NCBI GenBank assembly: GCA_963782465.1
Contig: CAWAJR010000007.1
Coordinates: forward strand, 1 to 64,000
Source: JAODBJ01 sp963782465
GTDB taxonomy: Bacteria > Actinomycetota > Acidimicrobiia > IMCC26256 > PALSA-610
DNA: 64,000 nucleotides
Direction: 5' to 3'
How positions within the stretch are numbered: position 1 is the first letter of the stretch; each line of letters begins with the position of its first letter. This document shows, one piece after another, positions 51,736 through 60,727 of the stretch. The position numbers and the translations under genes were made by a program. The notes below the pieces were generated by a model. That model did no database searches and was not told the DNA's origin. It saw only the letters and a program-made list of their open reading frames with translations.

Positions 51736-52370
51736 ACGGGGCGGCGGTGTCGGTCGTGATCGTCGACGATCATCCCGTCTACCGGCAGGGACTGGCGATG
51801 GCGGTCGACGAGGCCGCCGATCTCGAACTCGTCGGGGAGGCCAACTCGATCGAAGCCTTCGACCTTCTCGATGTCCGGCCCGACGTCGTCCTGCTCGATC
51901 TGCACTTGCCGGGGATCGGTGGCGCGGCCGGCGTTGCGCACGTGTGCGCCAGCGGCAACCGGGTGCTGATCGTTTCGGCCGCCGGTACCCCCGACGACGT
52001 CATCGACGCGATCGCGGCCGGCGCGGCCGGCTACCTCACGAAGGAAGCCGACGCCGACGAGATCACGCGCGCGGTGCGCATCGTTGCCGGTGGTGCGACC
52101 TACGTGTCGCCGACCCTCGCGTCGTACCTGCTGCGCGCCGACCGTACGAACGCGACGTACACGTTGACCAAGCGCGAGCGCGACGTGCTGGCACTCGTCG
52201 CGGCGGGGGAGACCGATCGTGATATCGCCGAGCAATTGATGATCGCCAAGACCACCGTGCACTCGCACCTCGATCGGATACGCGACAAGACGGGTGCGCG
52301 CCGGCGCGCCGAACTCACGAACCTCGCGCACCGGCTCGGCATCGCGCCCGCCCACGACGAGCCGACGTAA
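51732..52370 (+). CDS. NarL/FixJ-family response regulator
   Basis: A 212-residue regulator; GTG 51732 overlaps the kinase stop. Receiver domain: VVIVDDHPVYRQGL (acidic pair), VVLLDLHLPGIGG (phospho-accepting Asp), IVSAAGTPDD, and GYLTKEADADE (conserved Lys). Output LuxR HTH: LTKRERDVLALVAAGETDRD and IAEQLMIAKTTVHSHLDRIR. Certain partner of the adjacent intact kinase module. Targets unknown. Confidence 0.92.
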
Positions 52371-52476
52371 GCCAGTCGGGCCGCGGGCCGCGGGCAGGGT
52401 GGGTATTCCTACCGACCGCGAAGAGGGGTCGTCTGGTCCCTGGTTCGCCCCGCCGCGTATCCCGACAATCAGACGC

Positions 52477-53019
52477 ATGTCTGGGATCTGGCGATGGGCG
52501 TGCGTGCTCGTGCTCTCCGGAGTGGCGGTGGTCGGCGCGGCCGTACCGGCGGCCGCGAACCTCACGGGGGGCTGCAAGGCGTCGGGCACGCAACTGCAAA
52601 CGGGCAAGACCTACGACGCCGCCACCACGAACTTCGCGAAGATCCCGCGTTCGGGCGACGTGCAATGGAAGGCATCCGTGCCGGTGCCGGCGACCCAGCG
52701 GGTCGCCGTCGGTGAAGTGAAGGTGAAGTTCCCGTTCCCGGTCGGCGACGTCGAGATCGGTCACTGGGGCAAAGACGGGAAGAAGACCGGGTCGAATGCG
52801 AACCAGGGCACCTACCACTACGACTTCCCCAGTGTGATCGCGGGGGTGAAAGTGCTCGTGCACGGGAGCGACCGCGAACCGAGTGGCGTCACGTGCACCG
52901 GGTCGGTCGTCGTGCAGATCGAAGGCACGAGCCCGCTTGCCTGGGCATCGCTCGCGCTCACGATCGTCATGGTCCTGAACCTGTCCCTCACGATCCGCGC
53001 CCGAAAGGTTGGGGTATGA
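52477..53019 (+). CDS. Exported, membrane-anchored protein of unknown function
   Basis: A 180-residue protein with a signal peptide (WACVLVLSGVAVVGAAVPAA, cleavage probably after AAA), a beta-rich external part with two cysteines (GGCKASG, VTCTGSV) and a C-terminal membrane helix (LAWASLALTIVMVLNLSLTI) followed by RARK. Reads as an extracellular domain held by a C-terminal anchor. No family recognised. First gene of a three-gene overlapping set. Confidence 0.7.
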   Translation: MSGIWRWACVLVLSGVAVVGAAVPAAANLTGGCKASGTQLQTGKTYDAATTNFAKIPRSGDVQWKASVPVPATQRVAVGEVKVKFPFPVGDVEIGHWGKDGKKTGSNANQGTYHYDFPSVIAGVKVLVHGSDREPSGVTCTGSVVVQIEGTSPLAWASLALTIVMVLNLSLTIRARKVGV

Positions 53020-53225
53020 AATATCGCGGTCGCCCGGTGCTGGCCGCCGTCAGTGGCTTCTTCACCGGCTTGTTCCTCGCGCTCGATCTCGTGTTCTTCG
53101 GCACCATTCGTCTCGACAACATCGCGGTGACGATCCTGCCGATCGTGTTCCTGATCGTCGGTGTGTTGCTCGCGCTGTGGGCGCCGCTCGGTCGGGGCCG
53201 AGTCTCGGGAGAGACGGGCGCGTGA
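53016..53225 (+). CDS. Small two-helix membrane protein
   Basis: Sixty-nine residues; ATG overlaps the upstream stop (ATGA). Two hydrophobic helices: LAAVSGFFTGLFLALDLVFF and IAVTILPIVFLIVGVLLALW. Arginines flank both helices. Middle gene of the set, so probably a membrane partner of its neighbours. No family recognised. Confidence 0.72.
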   Translation: MKYRGRPVLAAVSGFFTGLFLALDLVFFGTIRLDNIAVTILPIVFLIVGVLLALWAPLGRGRVSGETGA

Positions 53226-53767
53226 CCGCGGCCGGCGGGGGGCGACGATTGCTGGTGGGGGCGGGCATCGCGCTCGCGGGCGCGGCGCTCGCGGTCGGGT
53301 GTGGAGGCTCGTCGAAGCCCAGCGCGAGCGCGACGACGGCCACGACCGCATCGACGGCGCCGGCAACGGTCGCGACGACCACGACGTCGGCGGCGAAGGA
53401 CCCGTGCAGCTACGTGACCAAGGCGGAGGTCGGCGGCGCGACCGGCAAGACGGTGACCGGCACATCGTCGCCCAACGATTCGTCGTGCAGCTACGCCACC
53501 AGTGACGGTGGCGTGGTGAACACGGGTGTTGCGTCGCCGATCACCGCCGCCGCCGTCGAGCAACAGATCGAGAACGCTTCCGGCGTGCACACCCCGCCGG
53601 CGACCGTGCCCGGGATCGGCGACGTCGCGTACGCGACCAACGGCGGGCTCGAGGTACTGAAAGGTTCGACGGCGGTCAGCGTGGTCATCTTCGGCAACGG
53701 CGCGTACGCCAGCCCCGGCAACGCGGATGCGGTCGCGATCGCGCGGCTCATGCTCGGCCGGCTCTGA
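53222..53767 (+). CDS. Lipoprotein, DUF3558-like
   Basis: A 181-residue protein; GTG overlaps the upstream stop. Signal and lipobox AVGC at about residues 24-27, then a Ser/Thr/Ala-rich linker, then a domain with CSYVTKAEVGGATGK and CSYATSDGG, similar in layout to the DUF3558 family of actinobacterial lipoproteins. Function unknown. Third gene of the exported set. Confidence 0.7.
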   Translation: MTAAGGGRRLLVGAGIALAGAALAVGCGGSSKPSASATTATTASTAPATVATTTTSAAKDPCSYVTKAEVGGATGKTVTGTSSPNDSSCSYATSDGGVVNTGVASPITAAAVEQQIENASGVHTPPATVPGIGDVAYATNGGLEVLKGSTAVSVVIFGNGAYASPGNADAVAIARLMLGRL

Positions 53768-53880
53768 CGTGACCGGTCGGCTCAGCGGGTGTACTCGACG
53801 CTGACGACGGGCGGCTCGCGCACCTATCCTCCGGCTGAGCCCGAGCGCGAGGTCCGAGCGTCGTTCACGAAGCAGGTGCG

Positions 53881-54405
53881 TTGCCGGCCACCCGATATCG
53901 CATCGTTCCCGAGCAGTCGAAGGTGTGGATCGACGCGCGTTCGAACGTGCACCCCATCCACTCGTCGACCGACGGCATCGACGGTTACATCGCGCTCGCG
54001 TTCAACGAGGACGGCGAGGTGGACTTGTCGGTGGAACCAGCCGGCGAACTGTCGTTCCCCGTGTCGCGGTTGCGTTCGGGCAACCCGCTCGAACATCGCG
54101 AATTACAGAGACGTATCGACGCGCGCCGGTTCCCGACGATCGACGGCGTGCTCACGAAGATGGAGAAGGTCGACGGCGACGACCGTCGCCACCGGGTGAC
54201 CGGCGACCTGACGTTCCGCGGCGTGACCCGTACGTGCGACGACGAGATGACCGTCGACGTCGTCGACGCCGACACGATCCGGCTCACGGGCGCATCGACG
54301 TTCGACGTCCGGGACTTCGGAATGGAACCCCCGCGCATTCTGGTGCTCCACGTCGAGCCGCAGGTCGACGTGCGGGTCGACATCCTCGCCCGGCGAGACA
54401 CCTAG
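53881..54405 (+). CDS. YceI-like domain protein
   Basis: A 174-residue protein from a TTG at 53881; no better start is seen. YRIVPEQSKVWIDARSNVHP, LSFPVSRLRSGNPLEHREL, VTGDLTFRGVTRTCDDEMTV and TGASTFDVRDFGMEPPRILV follow the YceI lipocalin-like layout but diverge from the copy at 8675. No signal peptide. The stop TAG lies in a sequence (ACACCTAGCAGGG) duplicated at the edge of the adjacent inverted-repeat element. Confidence 0.65.
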   Translation: MPATRYRIVPEQSKVWIDARSNVHPIHSSTDGIDGYIALAFNEDGEVDLSVEPAGELSFPVSRLRSGNPLEHRELQRRIDARRFPTIDGVLTKMEKVDGDDRRHRVTGDLTFRGVTRTCDDEMTVDVVDADTIRLTGASTFDVRDFGMEPPRILVLHVEPQVDVRVDILARRDT

Positions 54406-54525
54406 CAGGGCGAAACACCTAGCAGGGTGATGAATTATCCCGCACAAGGCGCCGCCGCTTGCGGAAACATGCAGGTCGGCGAACGTTGGCGGCGCCGTCG
54501 AATCCATAATTCATCACCCTGCTAG
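54398..54525. mobile_element. Nested inverted-repeat element (MITE-like)
   Basis: Perfect 20-bp arms CTAGCAGGGTGATGAATTAT (54419-54438) and its complement (54506-54525) enclose 67 bp, which hold a second pair GGCGCCGCC (54448-54456)/GGCGGCGCC (54488-54496). ACACCTAGCAGGG occurs as a direct repeat at 54398 and 54415, the first copy including the YceI stop. AT-rich arms stand out from the GC-rich surroundings. No coding capacity; may be a small non-autonomous element or an elaborate terminator. Confidence 0.55.
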
Positions 54526-54617
54526 CGAACGGCACATGCGTGGCACGATCGACCGCCGTCAAGGAGGATGGGTTCGCCAGGCGGGCCCTTCGTCGGGTGC
54601 GCGGGTGAGCCATTGCC

Positions 54618-55613
54618 ATGACCGGAATCGAAGCTTCGACCTCTCCTCCTGCCTTGCCGCGCTGGTTTGGCCCGAGAGCCGGCCCAGATGATCCGGCCGT
54701 CTCGGCCCTGATCGACCGCGTCGCGCGCGGGGCCGGATGGGCGGACATCGGCGGTGAGCTCAACCTCAACCTGCGGATAGACGTTGAGCCGCCGGTGGTC
54801 CTCCGGGTCCACCGGCCCTGGGCCCGCCGCGGGCGCGTCGCGGGACTGCGGCGCTTGCGGGAACGGCTCCAGCGGACGCACGTCCGCGTCGCTCGGCCGA
54901 TCCCGAGTTCCGGCTACGACCTCCTGAGGGTCGCTGACCGTTGGGCTGAGCTCGAGGAGTTCATCGATCACGAGCAGCCACGGGCGGACGAGGACTCCTA
55001 CGTCCGCCTCTTCGAGGAACTCGGACGCGTGCACACTGCGCTCGAAGCAGTCTGGGAGCCCGGTCCGCCCGAACCCCTCGACGACCACAGGACCTTCGGC
55101 CAACTGCGTTACTCGGTCGGCTTCACCCGCCGCCGGCTCGGGCCCCGCAGCGAGCCGGTCGTGCATCGGATGCGCCAACTGACCGGCGAGCTCGCCAAGC
55201 TCCGGACGGAGGTCGAACTGCCATGCGCCCCGATTCATGGGGACTACAAACTGGGCAACGCGGGAGAACTGCCAGACGGCTCATGGGCCACCTTCGACCT
55301 GGACTTCGCGAGGGTCAGGGAGCGGCTGTACGACATCGCGGGCAGCCTGAACCACGTCACACAGAGCGGCCCCGAGGGCGTGGGCCCGCCGGTTGAAGTG
55401 CTCGAGCCGCGACGACTGCTCGACGCCTACGAACGCACCGCGCCGGGACCGTTGACTCGCGACGAGCACCGATGGCTCCCCGGGGCTCTCGCCCTGGTAC
55501 CCCTGCACTGGGCTGCCACCGCAGGGCTCGTGGGCGACGGCATCCGCGAGGCCGAGAGCGCGATGACCGCCGCCGAGGCCTGGTGGTCGCGCCGGGCTGA
55601 GCTTTCGTCGTAG
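54618..55613 (+). CDS. Aminoglycoside-phosphotransferase-fold (APH) protein
   Basis: A 331-residue protein of the APH/choline-kinase fold. The catalytic loop is CAPIHGDYKLGNAGELPDGS, followed by FDLDFARVRERLYDIAG in place of the usual IDWE/D. The N-lobe is weakly marked (NLRIDVEPPVVLRVHRPW). Resistance cannot be inferred: the family also includes kinases of sugars and metabolites. Codon use seems slightly less extreme than in neighbours (more mixed third positions), and the gene follows the inverted-repeat element, so transfer is possible. Confidence 0.7.
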   Translation: MTGIEASTSPPALPRWFGPRAGPDDPAVSALIDRVARGAGWADIGGELNLNLRIDVEPPVVLRVHRPWARRGRVAGLRRLRERLQRTHVRVARPIPSSGYDLLRVADRWAELEEFIDHEQPRADEDSYVRLFEELGRVHTALEAVWEPGPPEPLDDHRTFGQLRYSVGFTRRRLGPRSEPVVHRMRQLTGELAKLRTEVELPCAPIHGDYKLGNAGELPDGSWATFDLDFARVRERLYDIAGSLNHVTQSGPEGVGPPVEVLEPRRLLDAYERTAPGPLTRDEHRWLPGALALVPLHWAATAGLVGDGIREAESAMTAAEAWWSRRAELSS

Positions 55614-55630
55614 TCCGGCGGCCGCGCCAG

Positions 55631-56077
55631 TCAGCCGTTGCGGTGATGGCCGACGACGCGCGTGAGCAGGCGCACGAGCTGCTCGCGTTCGGCGGCCGAC
55701 AGGGGAGCCAGCGCGCGTTCCTGCGCGCCTGCGACGAGCCGGTCGAGCTTGCCGAGGCGCCGCCGCCCGGCGGCGGTGATCGTCACGACGTTGCGCCGCC
55801 GGTCGGTCGGGTCGGGGGCGCGCTCGACGAGGCCCTGGTCGGCCAACTCGTCGACGGTGGCGACCATGTCGCTGCCATCGATCATCGTGAGGCGGCTCAG
55901 CGACGCCTGGCTCGAAGGTCCGTATTCGTCGAGCGCGGCGAGCAGCGAGTAGTGGTGCCGGCGCGCGCCGGCCGTGGCGAGCCCTTCGGCAACGAGGCGG
56001 TTGGCCGGGATGGCCGCCTGGTTGAGCAACCAGCTCGGGAGGGCGCGCAGGCGGGCGGGTGAACGGTCGGCGGCCAT
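55631..56077 (-). CDS. MarR-family transcriptional regulator
   Basis: A 148-residue winged-helix protein: HHYSLLAALDEYGPSSQASL, SRLTMIDGSDMVATVDELAD and DRRRNVVTITAAGRRRLGKL are typical MarR. Start at ATG 56077. Divergent from the SnoaL-like gene; two back-to-back palindromes lie between them and are its likely binding sites. Confidence 0.87.
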   Translation of the reverse strand: MAADRSPARLRALPSWLLNQAAIPANRLVAEGLATAGARRHHYSLLAALDEYGPSSQASLSRLTMIDGSDMVATVDELADQGLVERAPDPTDRRRNVVTITAAGRRRLGKLDRLVAGAQERALAPLSAAEREQLVRLLTRVVGHHRNG

Positions 56078-56124
56078 GGCTGCCCAACGTACAAGTTCGT
56101 TGGCGCCGCGCGGTGTGGAATATC

Positions 56125-56154
56125 GTTGGTCATACCAACGTTGGTGCCACCAAC
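56125..56154. promoter_or_regulatory. Two adjacent perfect operators between marR and the SnoaL-like gene
   Basis: GTTGGT-CAT-ACCAAC (56125-56139) and GTTGGT-GCC-ACCAAC (56140-56154) are two perfect 6-3-6 palindromes placed end to end, 22 bases before the SnoaL ATG. Same half-site, same spacer length, in a divergent MarR region: a strong candidate double operator. Confidence 0.75.
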
Positions 56155-56176
56155 ATTTATGGTGGAAGGACTCACG

Positions 56177-56641
56177 ATGAACGCAGCTGTCCAGGAACTT
56201 CTCGATCGCGCCGAGGTGACCGACCTCGTGTACCGGCTCGGTGCGTGCCTCGACGAAGGTCGCTTCGACGAGATGCCGTCGCTGTTCGTCGAGGAAGCGA
56301 CCGCACAGACGCCCGGTGGCACCGCGGAGGGTCGTGATGCCGTCGTCGCCCAGGCGGCGCGCAACCACCGGCCGACCGATCACGTCCAGCACGTGATCAC
56401 CAATGTGCTCATCGAGCGCCACGGCGACGAAGCGAACGTGCGAGCGAACCTCGTCGTGCACTTCGCCGCCCGGGGGGAAGCCGGCGGCACCACGCCGGCG
56501 CCCCCGGTGCGCTTCACGTTGGGCGAGATCTACCGGTTCGACGTTGTTCGTACGCCCGGCGGTTTCCGGTTCCGGCGCGTCGAGACGGTCCCGCTCTGGA
56601 TGTCGGGCACGTTCGATCGCCCCCCGGCACCAACCCCCTGA
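56177..56641 (+). CDS. SnoaL-like / NTF2-fold protein
   Basis: A 154-residue protein; GGAAGGA precedes ATG 56177. Opens AAVQELLDRAEVTDLVYRLG and CLDEGRFDEMPSLFVEEATA, the usual start of the SnoaL-like family, with TDHVQHVITNVLIERHGDEA in the middle. These small cone-shaped proteins act as isomerases, dehydratases or binding proteins. Probably controlled by the divergent MarR. The stop lies within a perfect palindrome. Confidence 0.82.
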   Translation: MNAAVQELLDRAEVTDLVYRLGACLDEGRFDEMPSLFVEEATAQTPGGTAEGRDAVVAQAARNHRPTDHVQHVITNVLIERHGDEANVRANLVVHFAARGEAGGTTPAPPVRFTLGEIYRFDVVRTPGGFRFRRVETVPLWMSGTFDRPPAPTP

Positions 56642-56686
56642 CGGGCGTCGCTCGCCCGGAATGATTCCGGGCGAGCGACGCCCGTC
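56640..56686. terminator. Perfect 23-bp palindrome after the SnoaL-like gene
   Basis: Arms 56640-56662 and 56664-56686 are perfectly complementary around a single G; stem core GGCGTCGCTCGCCCGGAAT. It begins in the TGA stop of the upstream gene. A stem of this length with a one-base centre would form a cruciform or a long RNA hairpin. No T-tract. Confidence 0.8.
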
Positions 56687-56719
56687 GTTGGGACGGGGCC
56701 GGCAACGTAAGCTCCCCGA

Positions 56720-59464
56720 ATGGCGGCCGAACTCGTCGCGCGGGCGGCCGAGCTCGACGCACTGCGTTCGATCGCACGCGGCGGGGCCGAAGGCCTGGGC
56801 GCGGTCGCCCATCTCGTCGGTGAAGCGGGGATCGGCAAGACCAGCCTCCTCGAAGCGGTGCGGGTCGAACTCGACCGTGCGGGCACGACGACCCGCCACG
56901 CCGAGGCCGAAGAGATCGGTTACCGGCGCCCCATGGCGCTCGTTCGCTCATTGCTCGGAGACATGGCATCGATCGACGAAGCCGACCCCGCGGGCCGCGC
57001 CGTCGCCGCGGTCGAAGCGTTGGCGGCGACCGGCTACGTCGTGTTCTTCGTCGACGATCTCCACTGGGCCGACGACGCCAGCCTCGCGGTGCTGCGCGCG
57101 GTGGCACGGCGCGCAGCTGTGCTCGGCCTCGCGTTGATCACTGCGGCGCGACCCGTCGTCGCGTCGAGCGCGTTGCACCGCTACGTCGACCTCGTCGCGT
57201 CGGAAGGCCGGATCATCGAGTTGCCGCCGCTCGATCGCGACGCGCAGCGCGAGCTCGCGCGCCGCCAACTCGGCCGGGACCCGGGCCGGCACCTACGCGA
57301 GCTCGTCGACGGCGCGGCCGGCAACCCCTTCATCGCGATCGAACTGCTGCGTGGTCTTGCCGAGGAGGGTGCGCTCGAGGCGCGCGGCGACGAGATCGAC
57401 GTACGCACCCCCGGCGCGGTGCCCGAAACCACGCTGGCGCGCCTGGCGCGCCGGGCGTTTTCCGCCTTCCCCGACGGCGACCTCTGGTTGCGGGCCGCCG
57501 CGGTGCTCCCCGACGGTTTCACCCCGGAGGAGTTGGGCGCGCTGCTCGACCGGCCGGTCGCGGCCGCCATCGAGGTCGCGGTCGCGGCGTGCGACGCACG
57601 ATTGTGGCTCGACCGCGACGGCCGGCTCGGGTTCCGCCACGACCTCCTGCGGCGGGCGGTGCTCGACGCGACCCCGGCGTCGGCGGTGCGGGCCCTGCAC
57701 CGCCGGACGGTCGAGGTGCTGATGGCACGGAACGCACCGGTCGAGCGGTACGCGTCGAGCCTGCTGTCCGCCTCCGACCCGAACGACGCCGCCGGCGTCG
57801 ACCGGCTGCTCACCGCGGGTATGGCGGCCAAGGACCGCAGCCCCGCCCTTGCCGCCGACCTGCTCGCGCGGGCGCTCGACACCTTGGCTCCCGACGATCC
57901 GCGTGTGCCGGCCGCGGCGTTGGCCCTCGGTTGGGCGCTTGCCGACAGCGGCCGGCTGCGCGAGGTGCAGGCGCTCCTCGATCGGCGGTTCGCGCGCGGG
58001 GCCGGGAACCACGAACTGCACCGGTTGCGGTCGTTCTCGCTGATCGTCGGTGGGCGCATCGACCAAGCCAACGCGTACGCACTCGACGCGCAGGCCGAGT
58101 GGCCGGCCGCCGACGACGTACGTGAGCGAGCCGAGGCGATGGCCGAACTGGCCGTACTCGCGGTGCTCAGCGCGCAACCGGAGGAGGCGACGCGCTGGCT
58201 CGAACGAGCCGAAGCCGAACCGGCTCCGAGCCCGACCGGCGTGGTGTACATGTGGGTCGCGCGCTCGTGGGTGCACGGGTTACGCGGCGCGTACGAGGCC
58301 GCGATCGCCGCGGCGCGTGAAGCGGTCGCAGCAGCCGACGCCGACCCGACCGGCCACGGCGCGCGGGTGCGCCCGAAGCCGACGCTGGCCGTGATGCTCG
58401 ACGCGGCCGGCAAAGGAGCGGCGGCGCTCGACGTGTTGCGCCACGCGCAACGCGACGCGGTACCGATCTGGACGGTGCCGATGCTCCACTTCTCGATCAC
58501 CGTGACGCGCTTCCGGCTCGGCGAGTGGGACGACGCGCTCGCGGAGGCCGAAGCCGGGCTGCTCGGCGCGGAGGAGACCGACGTCGAGCTCGGGTCGGGT
58601 TGGGCGTGCGCGGTCGGTGCGCTCATCACGGTTGCCCGCGGCAGCACGGCCGACGCGCGGCGTTGGTTGCAGCGATCGCAACTGCTCGGCGGGGTCGGTA
58701 CCGACTGGCTGCTGCATGCCACCGCGATCGTGCAGTCGCTCGAAGGCGACGACGAAGGCGCGGCGTCGCTGCTCGGTCTGCTCACGGCGCGTGCGCTCGA
58801 CAGCGGGGCGTACTGGCTCCTGTCGAACAGCGGGATCGACACGATCCGGTGTTCGATCGCGACCGACCGGCCCGAGACCGTTGCCCGGGTGGCGGGCGGG
58901 CTCGAAGCACTCGCGGCCGCGACGAGCACGCCCGTCGCGCACGCCCAACGCGCGTGGGCAACCGGCCTGCAGGCGCGCGACGACGAGCCGATCGAGCGGG
59001 CCGCGGCGCAACTCGCCGCGTGCGGTCGCCCGTACGACGCGACCCGGGCCTGGCACGACGCCGCGCTCGCCGCCGCCGCTCGAGGCGCACCCGATCGCGC
59101 CCGTTCGCTCGCCCGTCACACGTTCGCCGGCTACGACGAACTCGGCGCCGGCACCTGGTTCGCGCAGCTGCGCGCCGGCCTGCGCGAGCACGGGATCGCG
59201 ATGCGGCCCCGCCGGAGCCAACCCCGAGCGACGGCCGGTTGGGACAGCCTCACCCCGACCGAACAGACCGTGGTGGAGCTGGTCTCCGACGGGATGACGA
59301 ACACCGCGATCGCGCAGCGGCTGTTCGTGTCACGCCGGACGGTCGAATCTCACCTCGTACGCGTGTACACGAAGCTGGGCCTGCGCACCCGTACCCAACT
59401 CGTCTCGGAGGCGCTTCGCCGCTCGGCCGGGTCGCCCGCCGGTGGGGGCGGGGGAGTCGCGTAG
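56720..59464 (+). CDS. Large ATP-binding LuxR-family regulator (LAL type)
   Basis: A 914-residue regulator. N-terminal AAA/STAND ATPase: Walker A GEAGIGKTSLLEAV (about 35-48), Walker B YVVFFVDDLHWADDASL (about 107-123). The middle about 450 residues are helical repeats of the TPR/MalT type (WLERAEAEPAPSPTGVVYMW). C-terminal LuxR HTH: LTPTEQTVVELVSDGMTNTA and IAQRLFVSRRTVESHLVRVY (about 845-900). Such proteins bind an inducer, hydrolyse ATP and activate nearby operons; the downstream LLM oxidoreductase and enoyl-CoA hydratase are candidate targets. Confidence 0.9.
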   Translation: MAAELVARAAELDALRSIARGGAEGLGAVAHLVGEAGIGKTSLLEAVRVELDRAGTTTRHAEAEEIGYRRPMALVRSLLGDMASIDEADPAGRAVAAVEALAATGYVVFFVDDLHWADDASLAVLRAVARRAAVLGLALITAARPVVASSALHRYVDLVASEGRIIELPPLDRDAQRELARRQLGRDPGRHLRELVDGAAGNPFIAIELLRGLAEEGALEARGDEIDVRTPGAVPETTLARLARRAFSAFPDGDLWLRAAAVLPDGFTPEELGALLDRPVAAAIEVAVAACDARLWLDRDGRLGFRHDLLRRAVLDATPASAVRALHRRTVEVLMARNAPVERYASSLLSASDPNDAAGVDRLLTAGMAAKDRSPALAADLLARALDTLAPDDPRVPAAALALGWALADSGRLREVQALLDRRFARGAGNHELHRLRSFSLIVGGRIDQANAYALDAQAEWPAADDVRERAEAMAELAVLAVLSAQPEEATRWLERAEAEPAPSPTGVVYMWVARSWVHGLRGAYEAAIAAAREAVAAADADPTGHGARVRPKPTLAVMLDAAGKGAAALDVLRHAQRDAVPIWTVPMLHFSITVTRFRLGEWDDALAEAEAGLLGAEETDVELGSGWACAVGALITVARGSTADARRWLQRSQLLGGVGTDWLLHATAIVQSLEGDDEGAASLLGLLTARALDSGAYWLLSNSGIDTIRCSIATDRPETVARVAGGLEALAAATSTPVAHAQRAWATGLQARDDEPIERAAAQLAACGRPYDATRAWHDAALAAAARGAPDRARSLARHTFAGYDELGAGTWFAQLRAGLREHGIAMRPRRSQPRATAGWDSLTPTEQTVVELVSDGMTNTAIAQRLFVSRRTVESHLVRVYTKLGLRTRTQLVSEALRRSAGSPAGGGGGVA

Positions 59465-59676
59465 ACCGCGCGGGTATCGGCCGGCATCCACGCCTCGGCG
59501 ACCTCGGGTACGGCGCGGCGGTTGCGGGCTCGGGCGGGGCGGCGGTTGAGGAGGCGCAGTGCGTTCATGGCGTCGAACGTACGGGCCCGCTCACCGAACG
59601 TCTTCGGTGCAACTACGCAATCGGACGCCCCCGTGCCGGGCCGCGCGGGAGCGGTTGGGGCAAGTACGGTGCGCGC

Positions 59677-60702
59677 GTGCAACTTGGGCTTGCGCTCGAC
59701 GCGTGGGCGGGATCGCAACTCCGCCTGCCGGTCGAGCGGGTGCAGCTCGCCGAGCGCCTGGGCTACGACTCGGTGTGGACCGCGGAGGCCTACGGCGCCG
59801 ACACGTTGACCCCGCTCGCGTACCTTGCCGCCGTCACGTCACGGATCCGGCTCGCGAGCGGCATCGTCCAGATCTCGGCCCGCACGCCGGCCGCGACCGC
59901 CATGGCGTTCGCGACGATCGACGCACTCGCGGGTGAAGGTCGCGTCATCGCCGGGCTCGGCCTCTCCGGCCCGCAGATCGTCGAAGGTTGGTACGGGCAA
60001 CCGTGGGCGCGGCCGTTGGTACGAACACGCGACTACGTCGCGATCATGCGGCAGGTGTTCCGCCGTGAGGGCCCGGTCGCGCACGACGGCGACGCGATCG
60101 CGCTGCCGTACCGGGGGGCCGATGCGACGGGTCTCGGCAAACCGCTCAAGTCGATCCTGCACATGAACCCGCACATCCCGATCTACCTCGCGGCCGGCGG
60201 TCCGGCCAACGTGGCGCTCGCGGCGGAGATCGCCGACGGTTGGATCCCTATGGGGCTCGCGCCGGCGAACGCGGCGCAGTTCCGCCCCGCCCTCGAGCGC
60301 GGCGCGGCACGATCGGGCCGGTCGGTCGCCGATCTCGTCGTGCACGCAACGGTCACCGTGCGCATCACCGACGACGTCAAGGCGACGCTCGACGCGATGA
60401 AGCCGCGCACCGCGCTGTACGTCGGCGGTATGGGTGCACGCGACGCGAACTTCCACAAGGACGCGATGGCGCGGCGCGGCTTCCCGGAAGCGGCCGAACG
60501 CATCCAGGAGCTGTTCCTCGCCGGCCACCGCGACGAGGCCGTCGCCGCAGTGCCCGACGAATACCTCGACGACGGCGGGCTCTTCGGCTCGCCGCAGCGC
60601 ATCGCGCATCGCTTCGAAGCGTGGACGGCTTGCGGTGTCTCCGCGTTGACCGTGCACACCGACCAAGACGAAGCCGTCGAGCTGTTGGCGAAGCTCGCGT
60701 GA
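59677..60702 (+). CDS. LLM-class F420-dependent oxidoreductase
   Basis: A 341-residue luciferase-like TIM-barrel protein from GTG 59677. AERLGYDSVWTAEAYGADTL, TSRIRLASGIVQISARTPAA, RVIAGLGLSGPQIVEGWYGQ and PIYLAAGGPANVALAAEIAD are typical of the F420-dependent LLM group. It would transfer hydride between F420 and an organic substrate that is not known. 25 bases before the enoyl-CoA hydratase gene, so probably one unit. Confidence 0.87.
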   Translation: MQLGLALDAWAGSQLRLPVERVQLAERLGYDSVWTAEAYGADTLTPLAYLAAVTSRIRLASGIVQISARTPAATAMAFATIDALAGEGRVIAGLGLSGPQIVEGWYGQPWARPLVRTRDYVAIMRQVFRREGPVAHDGDAIALPYRGADATGLGKPLKSILHMNPHIPIYLAAGGPANVALAAEIADGWIPMGLAPANAAQFRPALERGAARSGRSVADLVVHATVTVRITDDVKATLDAMKPRTALYVGGMGARDANFHKDAMARRGFPEAAERIQELFLAGHRDEAVAAVPDEYLDDGGLFGSPQRIAHRFEAWTACGVSALTVHTDQDEAVELLAKLA

Positions 60703-60727
60703 CGCGGGCGGGAGGTCGTAGCGGCGT

